From the NCBI GenBank assembly GCA_023247255.1, contig JAHFGV010000021.1, positions 1-44,113 on the forward strand: a stretch of 44,113 nucleotides of DNA. Direction: 5' to 3'. Source of the stretch: Candidatus Omnitrophota bacterium. Lineage in GTDB: Bacteria; Omnitrophota; Gorgyraeia; Aquiviventales; Aquiviventaceae. Made by a program: the position numbers and the translations under genes. Shown piece after piece: positions 15,147 to 23,546 of the stretch (the first letter of the stretch is position 1; each line of letters opens with the position of its first letter). The notes under the pieces were generated by a model that was not told where the DNA came from, made no database searches, and saw only the letters and a list, made by a program, of their open reading frames with translations.

Positions 15147-15154
15147 ACTTTGAG

Positions 15155-15973
15155 TTATTTTTTAAGAAGAAGCGAATCGATTTTATTTTTAATTTCTATC
15201 GGAATAAACTCCTCGCCAGCTTTAGGTTCAAGAACATTCACGCTGACGACCGTTTCAGGGTCATCCCAATTAAACTTCCGGTCATTATTTGCATCTTGAA
15301 TGATTTCCACAAAAAGTTTGTGTGAATCAACGTCATACCGCCACCATCTCATTTGGGTGTTATCAGGCGTGACTTGTGTCAATTTCGTTCCATCGGGACT
15401 AACTATAAACCCAGCCGAGGCATCCTTCTCGTTAATAACCCCATCGTGATTGGTATCTGCCATAGCAATTTTAAGTAGCAGAAATGTTGGTTTTATTTCA
15501 GTATCCTTTTTTTCGTATGTTTTTTCAGGAAAATAAACTCCGTCAATATAACCCTTATGAGAGAGAAGTGGCCGAGATTCGCCGGTCTTTTTATTGATAA
15601 ACACAAGATTGTAATAAGGCCCCCAATAAGAATAAGAGGAATAACTACTTGAACCCATTTTGTCATAGCTGTAGCTTGATACTTCCCGATAAGCGTCGCG
15701 CTCTTGTCCTTGTTTTCTCTTTTCAAGCTTTACAGGAATCATTAAATAATCTGACCCCTCCGATGGTAAAGGCAATCCGTATTCGACGGTTACTTTCAAT
15801 TTTCCGTTATCCTCGTTCGGCCCAACTGCAATACCCTCAACGTGATGCGTTTTGTATTGATAAACCATCAATCCAATGCCGACAACAGTCGCCAGAACGC
15901 CTAACAAAAATAAAACTCCGACAGCGAGACCAACTACTTGCCAAATCTTTTGAGAAATTTTGGCGAGGTTCAT
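15155..15973 (-). CDS. Membrane-anchored protein with EF-hand-like calcium loops
   Basis: The 272-residue protein has one N-terminal membrane anchor (about 13-40, VVGLAVGVLFLLGVLATVVG) and an exported domain. A Ser/Tyr-rich stretch (SSYSYDKMGSSSYSSYSYWG) lies near 100-118. Two loops of EF-hand/dockerin type follow: ADTNHDGVINEKD and DANNDRKFNWDD, both with D-x-N-x-D spacing, so calcium binding is likely. No named family was recognised. It lies in the same direction as the four small membrane-protein genes upstream and ends just before copy A of the dispersed repeat. Confidence 0.7.
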   Translation of the reverse strand: MNLAKISQKIWQVVGLAVGVLFLLGVLATVVGIGLMVYQYKTHHVEGIAVGPNEDNGKLKVTVEYGLPLPSEGSDYLMIPVKLEKRKQGQERDAYREVSSYSYDKMGSSSYSSYSYWGPYYNLVFINKKTGESRPLLSHKGYIDGVYFPEKTYEKKDTEIKPTFLLLKIAMADTNHDGVINEKDASAGFIVSPDGTKLTQVTPDNTQMRWWRYDVDSHKLFVEIIQDANNDRKFNWDDPETVVSVNVLEPKAGEEFIPIEIKNKIDSLLLKK

Positions 15974-16009
15974 AGGTTTATTATTCCTTTCGCCTTAAAA
16001 AATAAAGTT

Positions 16010-16111
16010 GGGGTCGGTTTCTACACGATTATCGAACCTTCTGCGCGTCTCCGCAAGCTGAACTCGCCCTGCAAATCCTCGAAGCGTTCCCCATCCTGGC
16101 TGCGTAACGTC
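16010..16111. repeat. About 100-bp dispersed repeat, copy B
   Basis: This copy starts GGGGTCGGTTTCTACACGAT and ends GCTGCGTAACGTC on the plus strand. It lies 32 bases after the stop of the 255-residue membrane protein and 37 bases before the next gene. With copy A it forms a repeating order of gene then repeat. The copies are too diverged to be a very recent duplication. Confidence 0.6.
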
Positions 16112-16142
16112 CCGCCGCTTCCCCGCCGCTTGCTCCAAGAGA

Positions 16143-16910
16143 TCAACTGAACCAGCGCACCAACTGTCTCCAACACTTGAGAGCCATAGCACCGATCACC
16201 GAACCAAAACAGCCAATCAGCCACGCCGAAAAACTCAACACCCATTTCGAGGGGATAAACCGAGCCAGAATCAAAATAACACCGAACCCGACAGCCAATC
16301 CGACAAGTGCTGCATAAAGCTGATTTTCACCGAGAAGCATGACGGCTGGCGCATGACGGCGCAACCGTACTCCAACATGATCGCAAGTAACCGTGAGATT
16401 TGGAGAATTGTTGTCGTTCCTTTCAATCAAAAGCACGAAATTGGCGGTAGCTTGACGATTGAAGACGTGAACCAAGTAATCGCGTCGTGTCACAAGGTAA
16501 TTGAGCGTTGCTGGTTGCAGATTCTGGGGATTCTGAAGCGCCTGTTGGAGAGATTGGTCGAACGTTACCGTGAAGGGGATTCGTTGCAAACTTCCTGCCA
16601 GTGCCCCTTCTGAAACGAGCACTGTGCTCCCATCAAGGCAAGCGATGTTCAATTCAACGTCTTGAAGGTCTCGAACACTTTCATTCTGAACCTGAAGGGT
16701 GGCGATGCGGAGGTTGTTGACTGGTCTGTTGTTGTGAAGCACCTGGATGGTACCGAACGCGGCGTCTTGTGCAGACACCGCAACTCTGTGGTACTGAACT
16801 GCCCAGCGAAGTTTGGTGAGTCGCCCACGAAATCTGGCCCAAAAGTGGTTGCAGATCGCACCCACAGCCAATAGCGCAGCTTCTTGGATTGGGCTTGGCA
16901 ATGTAAACAT
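16143..16910 (-). CDS. Membrane protein of unknown function
   Basis: This 255-residue protein was not assigned to a family. A weak hydrophobic N-terminus (EAALLAVGAICNHFWARF) is followed by a domain with FGTIQVLHNNRPVNNLRIAT and IATLQVQNESVRDLQDVELN, which suggests a beta-sandwich-like soluble part. Two membrane segments lie near the C-terminus (LYAALVGLAVGFGVILILA and VLSFSAWLIGCFGSVIGAMA). The layout, with an N-terminal soluble domain and a C-terminal hairpin, resembles some small sensor or effector proteins, but no function is claimed. Confidence 0.6.
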   Translation of the reverse strand: MFTLPSPIQEAALLAVGAICNHFWARFRGRLTKLRWAVQYHRVAVSAQDAAFGTIQVLHNNRPVNNLRIATLQVQNESVRDLQDVELNIACLDGSTVLVSEGALAGSLQRIPFTVTFDQSLQQALQNPQNLQPATLNYLVTRRDYLVHVFNRQATANFVLLIERNDNNSPNLTVTCDHVGVRLRRHAPAVMLLGENQLYAALVGLAVGFGVILILARFIPSKWVLSFSAWLIGCFGSVIGAMALKCWRQLVRWFS

Positions 16911-17015
16911 GAACTCTTATTATACCCCGTTCGGGTTGGGACGGACAGATGGGGCGCGGTCGGCGTGTTGAAATCACCTGTTTCTCGAACAGTAAAGGAC
17001 GACGGGGTTCTGTAT

Positions 17016-17426
17016 TCACAGACACCTCGCAACGACCAGACCATACACGCAGTGCGTGAGCAGCAATTCGAACCAAACCCCCTTTCCCACCTTTGATCCA
17101 AACCATCCATATCCAGTCACAGGTGAGACGGTCAGCCCGAACGCCAACCACAAAACCGCCGCCCATAACAGCCCTGCCGTCAGCCAATGCACCTGTGGCA
17201 CCCCATATCTCCTGAACAGCGCGTAGCCAACCGCGAAACAGACGCTCGTTCCAAGATGGATGAGCAACCCTAGCAAGTATGTTGCGGGTTTGCTGAATCG
17301 GGTCTTGAAGAAAAACTCGCCATCAACTCGCGGAAGATTGATTCGCACCAGACCCAATAGCTCGCCCACACCCATCACCACTGCCATCCCCAAACCTGCC
17401 AGCAATCCCGCTGAGACGACGGTCAT
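17016..17426 (-). CDS. Small integral membrane protein, four predicted helices
   Basis: The 136-residue protein is mostly hydrophobic, with helices near 3-24, 46-68, 80-100 and 115-134. Conserved-looking parts are KPATYLLGLLIHLGTSVCFA and the C-terminal WFELLLTHCVYGLVV. I do not recognise the family with certainty. It lies 33 bases after the stop of the gene upstream and 105 bases before the next one, all on the minus strand. Confidence 0.6.
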   Translation of the reverse strand: MTVVSAGLLAGLGMAVVMGVGELLGLVRINLPRVDGEFFFKTRFSKPATYLLGLLIHLGTSVCFAVGYALFRRYGVPQVHWLTAGLLWAAVLWLAFGLTVSPVTGYGWFGSKVGKGVWFELLLTHCVYGLVVARCL

Positions 17427-17459
17427 GGCACCCCTCCTTCAGACCTGCTCCACCGCCTG

Positions 17460-17806
17460 CTACGCTACTTTTTCCAGGCGTGGCTGCGGAGTCTTGGGGA
17501 TGAACCTGCTGATGACCAGCCCCAAGGCGATGACTGACACAACCAAACCGATCAAAGACCATAGTAGTTGGCTGGTAACCTGAAAAACTACTGAAACATC
17601 CCCACTAGGCCGACAGGACATCGCAAACACAACGGGAACCAACAACAGGGTTAGGTTTGAAAACGCCATCCAAAATCTCGCACGCTCCGTCGTCCCGCAC
17701 AGATCAACCAAGATGCCGTACAGGTGCGGTCTGAGATACCAGACGACCAGTGTAGCAGCCATAGCCGTCAAACCAACTCCCCCAGAAAGATCGTCGCGTC
17801 GCTCAT
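17460..17806 (-). pseudogene. Small membrane protein gene with an apparent one-base frameshift
   Basis: An ATG at 17806, 3 bases after the stop of the gene upstream, gives MSDATIFLGELV and a stop. Adding one G to the run of five G at about 17779-17783 continues it as FLGGVGLTAMAATLVVWYLR and on to the end at 17460, giving about 115 residues with three membrane helices. The spacing to the upstream gene argues that this is the true start. The break is either a real frameshift or a base-call error in a homopolymer. If it is real, translation could only restart at an internal site such as MAATLVVWYL. Confidence 0.55.
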
Positions 17807-17809
17807 CGT

Positions 17810-18298
17810 TTATGCCCTCCGTATTTGAAACTGCCGCTTCACAATCCCAATCACCGCCAGCAGCGTCAGCATTGAAGCGACGAACCTCAGCGGGTAGCTT
17901 TCCCACCCTGAAGCAATCGCTGTAATCATCATGAACAGTCCCCCGAAGATGAACGCAGTGCTCAGCGATTCCAGCTTGAGCCAAAACGAGCCGATCAGCA
18001 GGGTGAGCAGTCCTGCGGGGATGTAGATGGAGCAGACGATGCTTTGATGCCGCTTCCGCGCTTCCATGTAGTTCTTGCTGGTGTCGTCCACACGTTTCTT
18101 GAGTTCTGGCGTGTAGTCGGGGTCGGACTTGCTGACGTAACGGGGCGTATCGTCTGGGAAGAACGTTTTCTCATCGGGTGGCGGTACAATCGCATTCACC
18201 CCGTAGTACAACGTCATCAACAGCAACACGGCAATTCCGATAGAGAAGAAATGCTCCTTCACGATGACAACTTGCATCGCTCGCCTCCGCGTTGGCAA
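17810..18298 (-). CDS. Small membrane protein of unknown function
   Basis: The protein has at most 162 residues; MQVVIVKEHFFSIG (start at 18277) is as likely a start as 18298. One helix at the N-terminus (GIAVLLLMTLYYGVNAIV) is followed by a charged exported or cytoplasmic loop with PPPDEKTFFPDDTPRYVSKS. Three more helices follow from SIVCSIYIPAGLLTLLIGSF to the C-terminus. It is 3 bases upstream of the frameshifted gene at 17460-17806. No family was recognised. Confidence 0.6.
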   Translation of the reverse strand: MPTRRRAMQVVIVKEHFFSIGIAVLLLMTLYYGVNAIVPPPDEKTFFPDDTPRYVSKSDPDYTPELKKRVDDTSKNYMEARKRHQSIVCSIYIPAGLLTLLIGSFWLKLESLSTAFIFGGLFMMITAIASGWESYPLRFVASMLTLLAVIGIVKRQFQIRRA

Positions 18299-18303
18299 CG
18301 GCG

Positions 18304-18880
18304 TTACCGATAATGCCTTCCCAATTCTGACGAGTAGCGTGCCCCAAGCGTTGCGCTGTTGCGCTCAATCCATTCGCTGAACCGTGTCCAGCCGGTTGGG
18401 GCTGCCGAAGATACCAGGAGGTCTGCCAGAAGACCCTCCACTTCTTCCTGGGTCAGCACCACATCTCGAACGACACAGCCGACCACGCGGGAAAGCAGCA
18501 ACGCCAGTCTCGGCGGCAGATGAACAATCCGTGACTTGCTGTTCACGTGTTGGGCAATCAGTTTCACGAGGTCGTTGAATGTAAGGGTTTCAGGGCCGAC
18601 TGCATCCAGGGCGACATTTCCATCACGCTCCGCCGCCTTCACAGCAAGCTCTGCGACATCCTCGACGAAGATGGGTTGAATCTTGTATTTGCCAGAACCG
18701 GCGATGACAAACACAGGGAACGTTCGCAGTAGCCACGCGATGTTATTGATGAGAGAATTCGGGGGACAGGATATAGCAATGCCGTAACTGGCCATGGAAT
18801 TTTCCGCGCGGTGTTCTTGTCCTGTCGCACGGACGGAAAAATGGGGTCCAACTCCAGACTGGAGCGCCACCAGAATTCGC
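18304..18880 (-). pseudogene. NAD(P)-dependent epimerase/SDR, C-terminal remnant
   Basis: The stretch INNIAWLLRTFPVFVIAGSG followed by KYKIQPIFVEDVAELAVKAA is typical of extended SDR proteins of the NDUFA9/nucleoside-diphosphate-sugar epimerase type, and LDAVGPETLTFNDLVKLIAQ continues it. The N-terminal Rossmann part with GxxGxxG and YxxxK is missing. The N-terminal residues of the open frame (MRRLLGSFLHVRIPGQR) do not belong to the family. A small deletion around ISCPPNS, where R-P-x-x-(L/V)-F-G is expected, also breaks the core. It is most likely non-functional. Confidence 0.7.
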
Positions 18881-18991
18881 TGCCCTGGGATCCGGACATG
18901 GAGGAAGCTACCGAGCAGCCGCCTCACCTGATTCTACTCGACCCGTCCTTCCTGGTCTACCGGGGGCGCCACCGGAATCGGATCAGCTCTT

Positions 18992-19831
18992 CTATTTGAA
19001 GAAGCCCGCTTGCCGAAGAGCACGCTGGACCGCGCGGTACACCCCACTAAACTCCGGCAAGTCGGCCAGTTGGGCCTCAAGCCGAATGTGCCAGAGTGCC
19101 TTGTAGCGCGCTTCCTTGGCACGGAACTGTGGGCTCACTTGTGCCAGCGTCAGCCCCCGGAACTCCAGCTTCTGCACGACGTGACCCAGCAGATCCGGCA
19201 GGCGCACATGGCCGTTGGCCGTGAGAAACCAGAGGTCATAGAGGTCGCGGGGCTCGGTTCGCGCCCTGTCCATCAGGGCAACCGTTTTTTCGACCGCGAC
19301 TTCATTCAGCGAGTAGACTCGGACCCGGGCATCCTCGGGCACATCGCGGTACTCCTCATAGCCTCGCAGTATCGGACGATCCTCAAGCGGAAAGACGATG
19401 CGCTCTCGGATGGTGATATCGGTTTTGATGCTCTTCCCCGACCCGCTGGGTAGCGGCCCTTCGTAGGCCAGGTAAAACGTGTGGCTGTTCGCATGCGCCT
19501 GACGGTCCATGTGGTCAAGACGAATGACGATACCGGAGGCTTGGTGTGTTTCCTTGAAGGCCACAGCGAGACCCTGCTCAAGCTCCTCCCACGAGGTCTC
19601 CGTGATGAGCGTGAAGTCCAAGTCTTCCGAAAAACGGTAGTCTCCAAAGTAGCACTTCTTGAGCGCCGTTCCGCCCTTAAACGCCAGCCGCTCCCGTAGC
19701 CCGCTGCGGGAGAGCCCAACCAGAAACCACGAGAGGCAGTAGTCGCGTTCCAGGACCGTCTCCGGAATGCGTCGACCTCCTGACTTGGCGAGGCGATTGG
19801 ACAGTAAGGAAAGGTCCCGCTGGGGAATCAT
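18992..19831 (-). CDS. AbiEii-family nucleotidyltransferase toxin (type IV TA)
   Basis: The 279-residue protein has the family core FKGGTALKKCYFGDYRFSED followed by LDF (about 51-73), which carries the GG-T/S and SEDLDF nucleotidyltransferase motifs, then TDITIRERIVFP and VYSLNEVAVEKTVALMDRA with the conserved E-K. RDLYDLWFL near residue 195 is another family signature. Such toxins block growth by transferring nucleotides, reported for tRNA 3' ends. The gene starts 3 bases after the stop of the AbiEi-like antitoxin, so the pair is one operon that acts in abortive infection and in maintenance of mobile DNA. Confidence 0.92.
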   Translation of the reverse strand: MIPQRDLSLLSNRLAKSGGRRIPETVLERDYCLSWFLVGLSRSGLRERLAFKGGTALKKCYFGDYRFSEDLDFTLITETSWEELEQGLAVAFKETHQASGIVIRLDHMDRQAHANSHTFYLAYEGPLPSGSGKSIKTDITIRERIVFPLEDRPILRGYEEYRDVPEDARVRVYSLNEVAVEKTVALMDRARTEPRDLYDLWFLTANGHVRLPDLLGHVVQKLEFRGLTLAQVSPQFRAKEARYKALWHIRLEAQLADLPEFSGVYRAVQRALRQAGFFK

Positions 19832-19834
19832 CGA

Positions 19835-20662
19835 TCACGTCTTCACGACAGCCTGAAGTTCTTCCGGATTCACATTGAGCTGCAGGCGCCATCTCCGAAG
19901 ACGTTTCCCTTCGGCCGGCAAGACAGGATCCAACCGGACGTAGGTCGCTGTGAGGCCACTCCGCAGCCGGTCCAGCTCCTGCGCCTGCGCCATCTCGTAG
20001 GTTTCCAGGAGGAAGCCGAGCCGACGGATCACGGCGCCGACCCCAAGCTGTCTTGCATACTCAATGAGCTTGTCGATGTGCAGATCCTGTCGTCGCATCC
20101 AGAGACCCTTCGCGACTTCGGTCACCCCTCCGCAATATTCGGGTTGTTTAAGCCCGTCAATAATCGTACGCTCCGGGTCACTCACGCGGACCTGGTCTTG
20201 CTTGGTCACCCAGTGCTCGGTGAGCCCGAAGAGATGCCGGCGCTGACAGTGAACGAACCGGAACGGCACTCCCAGCATCGTGACGGCACGTCGAGGCACG
20301 GGCGTGCTGACCGTTACGACCAACTGTGGCTGAGTGAGCATGCCGTGGAGCTCCATCGCGGTGGCGTGAGACAGGTAATAGTCCTTGCCACGCATGAGTT
20401 CCCGGGCCACGATCAGCGGGTTACCCATGTATTGCCGCGCTTGTCCCAATTCGAAGGGGACCAGTACAAACAAGCCGGGTTTGAGTCGAGTGGCCACACC
20501 TCGATCCACGAGCTTGCGGACAAAGCTTCGCGCAGAGACACTAGAAAGGTCCGTCAGCTTCCGGACGTCCTCAGCACGGAAGATGGGACGGTTCTGCTCG
20601 TAGAGCTGCGTCACGAAGGCGGCTGCTTGTGAACGCATTGTTGGTAGGCTTTTTTTCAGCAT
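19835..20662 (-). CDS. AbiEi-family antitoxin/transcriptional regulator
   Basis: The 275-residue protein has an N-terminal winged helix (about 12-60: IFRAEDVRKLTDLSSVSARS and FVRKLVDRGVATRLKPG), the AbiEi body (NPLIVARELMRGKDYYLSHA, then TAMELHGML) and a C-terminal antitoxin domain with VSDPERTIIDGL. It represses its own operon and neutralises AbiEii without forming a stable complex, which is the known type IV mode. Candidate operators lie upstream: TGCATATATTGCA at 20678-20690 and the inverted repeat TAGTGC/GCACTA at 20737-20757. Confidence 0.9.
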   Translation of the reverse strand: MLKKSLPTMRSQAAAFVTQLYEQNRPIFRAEDVRKLTDLSSVSARSFVRKLVDRGVATRLKPGLFVLVPFELGQARQYMGNPLIVARELMRGKDYYLSHATAMELHGMLTQPQLVVTVSTPVPRRAVTMLGVPFRFVHCQRRHLFGLTEHWVTKQDQVRVSDPERTIIDGLKQPEYCGGVTEVAKGLWMRRQDLHIDKLIEYARQLGVGAVIRRLGFLLETYEMAQAQELDRLRSGLTATYVRLDPVLPAEGKRLRRWRLQLNVNPEELQAVVKT

Positions 20663-20677
20663 AACGTGCCCTTCCAG

Positions 20678-20757
20678 TGCATATATTGCATCTACAATAG
20701 GCTTAAGTCAAGCAATAGTTACTTTTTACTTCAACTTAGTGCCTTTATAGAGCACTA
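20678..20757 (-). promoter_or_regulatory. Promoter and operator region of the AbiE pair
   Basis: On the minus strand TTGACT (20706-20711) is followed 17 bases later by CAATAT, a modest -35/-10 pair. The -10 overlaps the symmetric TGCAATATATGCA (20678-20690), a plausible AbiEi operator. A second inverted repeat, TAGTGC with GCACTA and a 9-base gap, lies at 20737-20757. Binding by AbiEi is inferred from the family's autoregulation. Confidence 0.4.
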
Positions 20758-20841
20758 TTCTCATATAAAGTATAACATACATTCCCTCGTTCTGGCGTGG
20801 TAATCCTATATAGGTGAAGTCACTACTGTCCAGAATTCCGG

Positions 20842-21125
20842 AATTCCGGTGACACAATACTATTTCACAGCTAAAGGACGTCCCCTCGGACGTCCACATC
20901 GCAAGCGACGGCCTCTGGCGTGCTCCAGTCGCTCCAAGAACGTCAGATCCCCCAGCGGACGGCCTACACCTCCCATGCCTGTTCAGCGTCTGGCCCAACT
21001 GGTCATCTGTGGCGTCATCGGGTAGGGGATATCTGGAACGGCCAGACGAGCTAGACGAGCCATGGCAGCATTCTATACCCAGTGATCCCCTCTCAATCAG
21101 GAAATAGTATTGTGTCACCGGAATT
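20842..21125. mobile_element. RAYT-derived non-autonomous element, family C
   Basis: A perfect 25-base inverted repeat (AATTCCGGTGACACAATACT, then ATTTC) at 20842-20866 and 21101-21125 bounds 284 bp. Inside is a RAYT remnant with only its two ends left, so the element is MITE-like. It interrupts the small gene that starts at 21259. Confidence 0.85.
20860..21063 (-). pseudogene. RAYT transposase remnant, family C
   Basis: The start reads MARLARLAVPDIPYPMTPQM, a typical RAYT N-terminus. After a large deletion another frame reads RPLGDLTFLERLEHARGRRL and ends RPRGRPLAVK, the usual C-terminus. The HUH motif and catalytic tyrosine are lost. The stop codon lies in the left inverted repeat. Confidence 0.75.
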
Positions 21126-21259
21126 AGGCCCTTGGAGCTCGGCTTGATGTCCTGGGCGAGCAGGAAGTGCTGGATGAGCTCAGCCAGACCCGTCTCGGCG
21201 TCAATGCTGCCCTCCGGTTGAGCTACCAGTTCACGACCCACCTCTTCGGGTTTGGACAT
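21126..21259 (-). pseudogene. 5' fragment of a small gene cut by the family C element
   Basis: The frame starts MSKPEEVGRELVAQPEGSID and reads on (AETGLAELIQHFLLAQDIKP) until it runs into the inverted repeat of the RAYT-derived element. CGGAGGTGCC before the ATG holds a good ribosome binding site. No family was recognised. The missing 3' part is not obvious beyond 20842, so the gene is probably dead. Confidence 0.5.
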
Positions 21260-21277
21260 CCGGCACCTCCTCCAAAT

Positions 21278-21305
21278 AAAAAAGCTCGCTACCAAGAGCG
21301 AGCTT
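21278..21305 (-). terminator. Rho-independent terminator after the OLD-family gene
   Basis: A 9-bp perfect stem AAGCTCGCT/AGCGAGCTT with a 6-base loop is followed on the minus strand by six T. It lies 87 bases past the stop of the OLD-family gene and just before the small gene fragment at 21259. Confidence 0.85.
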
Positions 21306-21391
21306 GCCCCAATCTTAGCAGCATGTGTACCGTGGGCTGCAAGACGAGAGAAATCCCCACCGGGAACTTTTAAACCCCTACCAAAAGTAAA

Positions 21392-23185
21392 TCACACCGC
21401 CGGCTTCTCGACAAGATTTCGTCTTACCGATCCTTGAGCAAGTGGAGTAATCACTTTAGATTGGGGTGGCTTAAGTTCTTCGCCTACTTTTCCAGATGAC
21501 TCCTTAGAAAACGCAGCATTTATTATTCGCGTGACTTCGTAGAATTTTCCAAAATACTCCTCCCCCGGTTTCGCTTTCTTTTGGAATTCTTCAAGCAGCA
21601 ACTTCTTAAGGAGGCCTCTAGCTGATTCCTTTTCATCCCTGGTGCCCTGGGTCGCTTGATCAACCAATCCAGGGTTATTCCCGTATACTGCGCTTCGAAT
21701 AGACTCTGGCAATAGTCCTTCGATGTTTCTCTTTCCAGGAGCATCGATGCCTAAGGGCATATAATGCTTCCCCTTTTTCAAACCAAGTCCTGTCAATGTC
21801 TTTTCCATCTCCGGGTCCGCATCAAGGTCGTATGTTATAAAGATGTTCCTGTAACGCTCTTTGACAAACTTCAACAATACTGTGTTTCTCAAAACATCTT
21901 TTCCGCCGTATGCAAAGATGTCCCCACATAGCTTCAGACAACTAGCTCCATGTGTTTGATCTTGGAGCATTGTGAAGTACGTCTTATCTATCTCGCCCTC
22001 AGCGAGGAGGATAGATTTGCTCTGATTAAAGAAGAGGTCCTTCCAGGGAGAAAACTCTGCGCTATCGACACCTAGCGCTATCCCAAATGGTTGCATCCAA
22101 TTCTCACCTGTCGTTTCTATGCGTATCGTCTCCCGGGGCTGTTTGTGGAATATCTTCCTCTCTAAGAGGATATTGGATGTGGGGTTCCCGGTACTTAGTA
22201 GATACGGGCTGTGCGTAGTGGTAATCACCTGGATACCAAATTCCTGCGAGAGGTCTTGAAGAATTCTTCCAAACTCTGCTTGGGCTGAAGGATGGAGAAA
22301 ACTTTCTGGTTCTTCAATAACAATGACGGGGGTTACTTTAGCAGCCGTCGCATCTCCCTCTTTGATCTGCCTAGCCCTGAAAAGTGTCAAGAGAATCAAC
22401 GTACGGTTGCGCGTTCCGCTTCCCCAATCACTTAAGGATACGCCGACTTTTCCACTTGATAGGCTGATGTTGTAGGGTAAGTAGTCCAAGTCAAAACTTG
22501 AAACCGACATCGCCACTCTATATTTCTTTTCCAGTCTTCCGAGAAGCTGCGCGAACTCCTGCTGTTGCTGTCTGGCTATTTTTCTCAATTTCCTGTTGAC
22601 TGTTTGTGTTATCAGGTCAACTTGCTCACTGTATTCGCCTGCAAACTCCTTGAAGAACCCTGCGATTCTCCCATGTCGGAAACCAGGATGACCGAGTTCA
22701 GTGGAATTATAGAAAAGAAGACAATGGGATGACTGCAACCTCTTTAAAACCTCTTGTGCCTTGAGATCCCTAAACACCCTTCCTTCGATCTTGATAATTA
22801 CTTCTTGGTTCTCCGGCCTATGGGTTATCTCAAGCACAAGAGGAAATGTATCCTTTGGCCTTTTTAGACCTAACTGAGCCACCAAGAATTCATAAAATGC
22901 GGTATCGTCACTCTTGTTCACTCGCATCTCAGCTATTACAGATATGCTCCTCTGAGTTGGTTCTCCTCCAAGCCACTTAGGGAAATCGTCTTTGACGCTA
23001 ATTTCTTGCTGTTCAGAGCGGAAACTATACGGGTCCTCCTCTTTCATAATGGCACGAAGTATTCTTATGACATTGGTCTTGCCAGAATCGTTCTTTCCAC
23101 ATATGGCACTGTAAGGTGACGGAAAACCAAGCTGCAGATCGACAAGGGTTCTATAATTGGTTACCCGTAGACTGACCAGTTGCAT
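21392..23185 (-). CDS. OLD-family ATP-dependent endonuclease (AAA ATPase plus TOPRIM)
   Basis: The 597-residue protein begins with an ABC-type ATPase: Walker A GKNDSGKT (30-37), signature-like LSDWGSGTRNRTLILL (about 251-266), Walker B VIVIEEPESFLHPSAQAE (287-304) and a D-loop/switch region TTTHSPYLLS. A C-terminal TOPRIM nuclease domain follows from about 390, with LLAEGEID and YDLDADPEME holding the acidic metal ligands. Such OLD proteins are anti-phage nucleases; GajA of Gabija has this same two-domain plan, but no GajB-like UvrD helicase lies beside it, so this looks like a solitary class 1 OLD. The gene has its own terminator. Confidence 0.9.
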   Translation of the reverse strand: MQLVSLRVTNYRTLVDLQLGFPSPYSAICGKNDSGKTNVIRILRAIMKEEDPYSFRSEQQEISVKDDFPKWLGGEPTQRSISVIAEMRVNKSDDTAFYEFLVAQLGLKRPKDTFPLVLEITHRPENQEVIIKIEGRVFRDLKAQEVLKRLQSSHCLLFYNSTELGHPGFRHGRIAGFFKEFAGEYSEQVDLITQTVNRKLRKIARQQQQEFAQLLGRLEKKYRVAMSVSSFDLDYLPYNISLSSGKVGVSLSDWGSGTRNRTLILLTLFRARQIKEGDATAAKVTPVIVIEEPESFLHPSAQAEFGRILQDLSQEFGIQVITTTHSPYLLSTGNPTSNILLERKIFHKQPRETIRIETTGENWMQPFGIALGVDSAEFSPWKDLFFNQSKSILLAEGEIDKTYFTMLQDQTHGASCLKLCGDIFAYGGKDVLRNTVLLKFVKERYRNIFITYDLDADPEMEKTLTGLGLKKGKHYMPLGIDAPGKRNIEGLLPESIRSAVYGNNPGLVDQATQGTRDEKESARGLLKKLLLEEFQKKAKPGEEYFGKFYEVTRIINAAFSKESSGKVGEELKPPQSKVITPLAQGSVRRNLVEKPAV

Positions 23186-23450
23186 AGCACTTTTCCTATT
23201 GTTGTGCTTGGTTGACAGTTCTGGACGGTGTTTCGCCTTCTTCTGTTAGCACCGCGTTAGCACAGAGGGATATCAGCTACCAGCGTTGTCGTAACTCTTT
23301 ATATTATAAGGGTGAGTCGGTAGACGTCGTTAGAACATCCTCTGACGAAATTTGGACAGTGTTTCTCCGTGAATTTAAGCTGTGGTGTGCTTCTGAACTG
23401 GTGCAACTCCTACCAGCTCGTACCTAGCCTAGCCAATTTGATAAAACCTC

Positions 23451-23546
23451 TTTACAAGACCCTCCGATCCTGTATATACTTTCTTCAGGTCACCACGAAG
23501 AGGCTCCCACGCAGGTCTCGTCCTGCGGCGGGGCTTTTTCATTTTT
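23451..23546 (+). ncRNA. Candidate small RNA (promoter and terminator, no ORF)
   Basis: On the plus strand TTTACA (23451-23456) is followed by TATATA/TATACT (23473-23480) at 16-18 bases, a good sigma-70 promoter. About 20 bases past the predicted start comes a GC-rich hairpin (23503-23534, core CGCAGG/CCTGCG) with TTTTT and, two bases on, TTTTT again. A transcript of about 55-60 nucleotides would result. No open frame with a start fits. The end overlaps the 3' end of the NYN gene on the other strand, so it could also act as antisense or terminator for that gene. Confidence 0.45.

Noticed and set aside
21392-23185. Gabija system
   Set aside because: The ATPase-TOPRIM plan matches GajA, but no UvrD-type helicase gene (GajB) lies on either side.
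23212-23427. 71-codon plus-strand frame starting with TTG
   Set aside because: No ribosome binding site, no family features and a weak start; it may be debris around the repeated GTTAGCAC.
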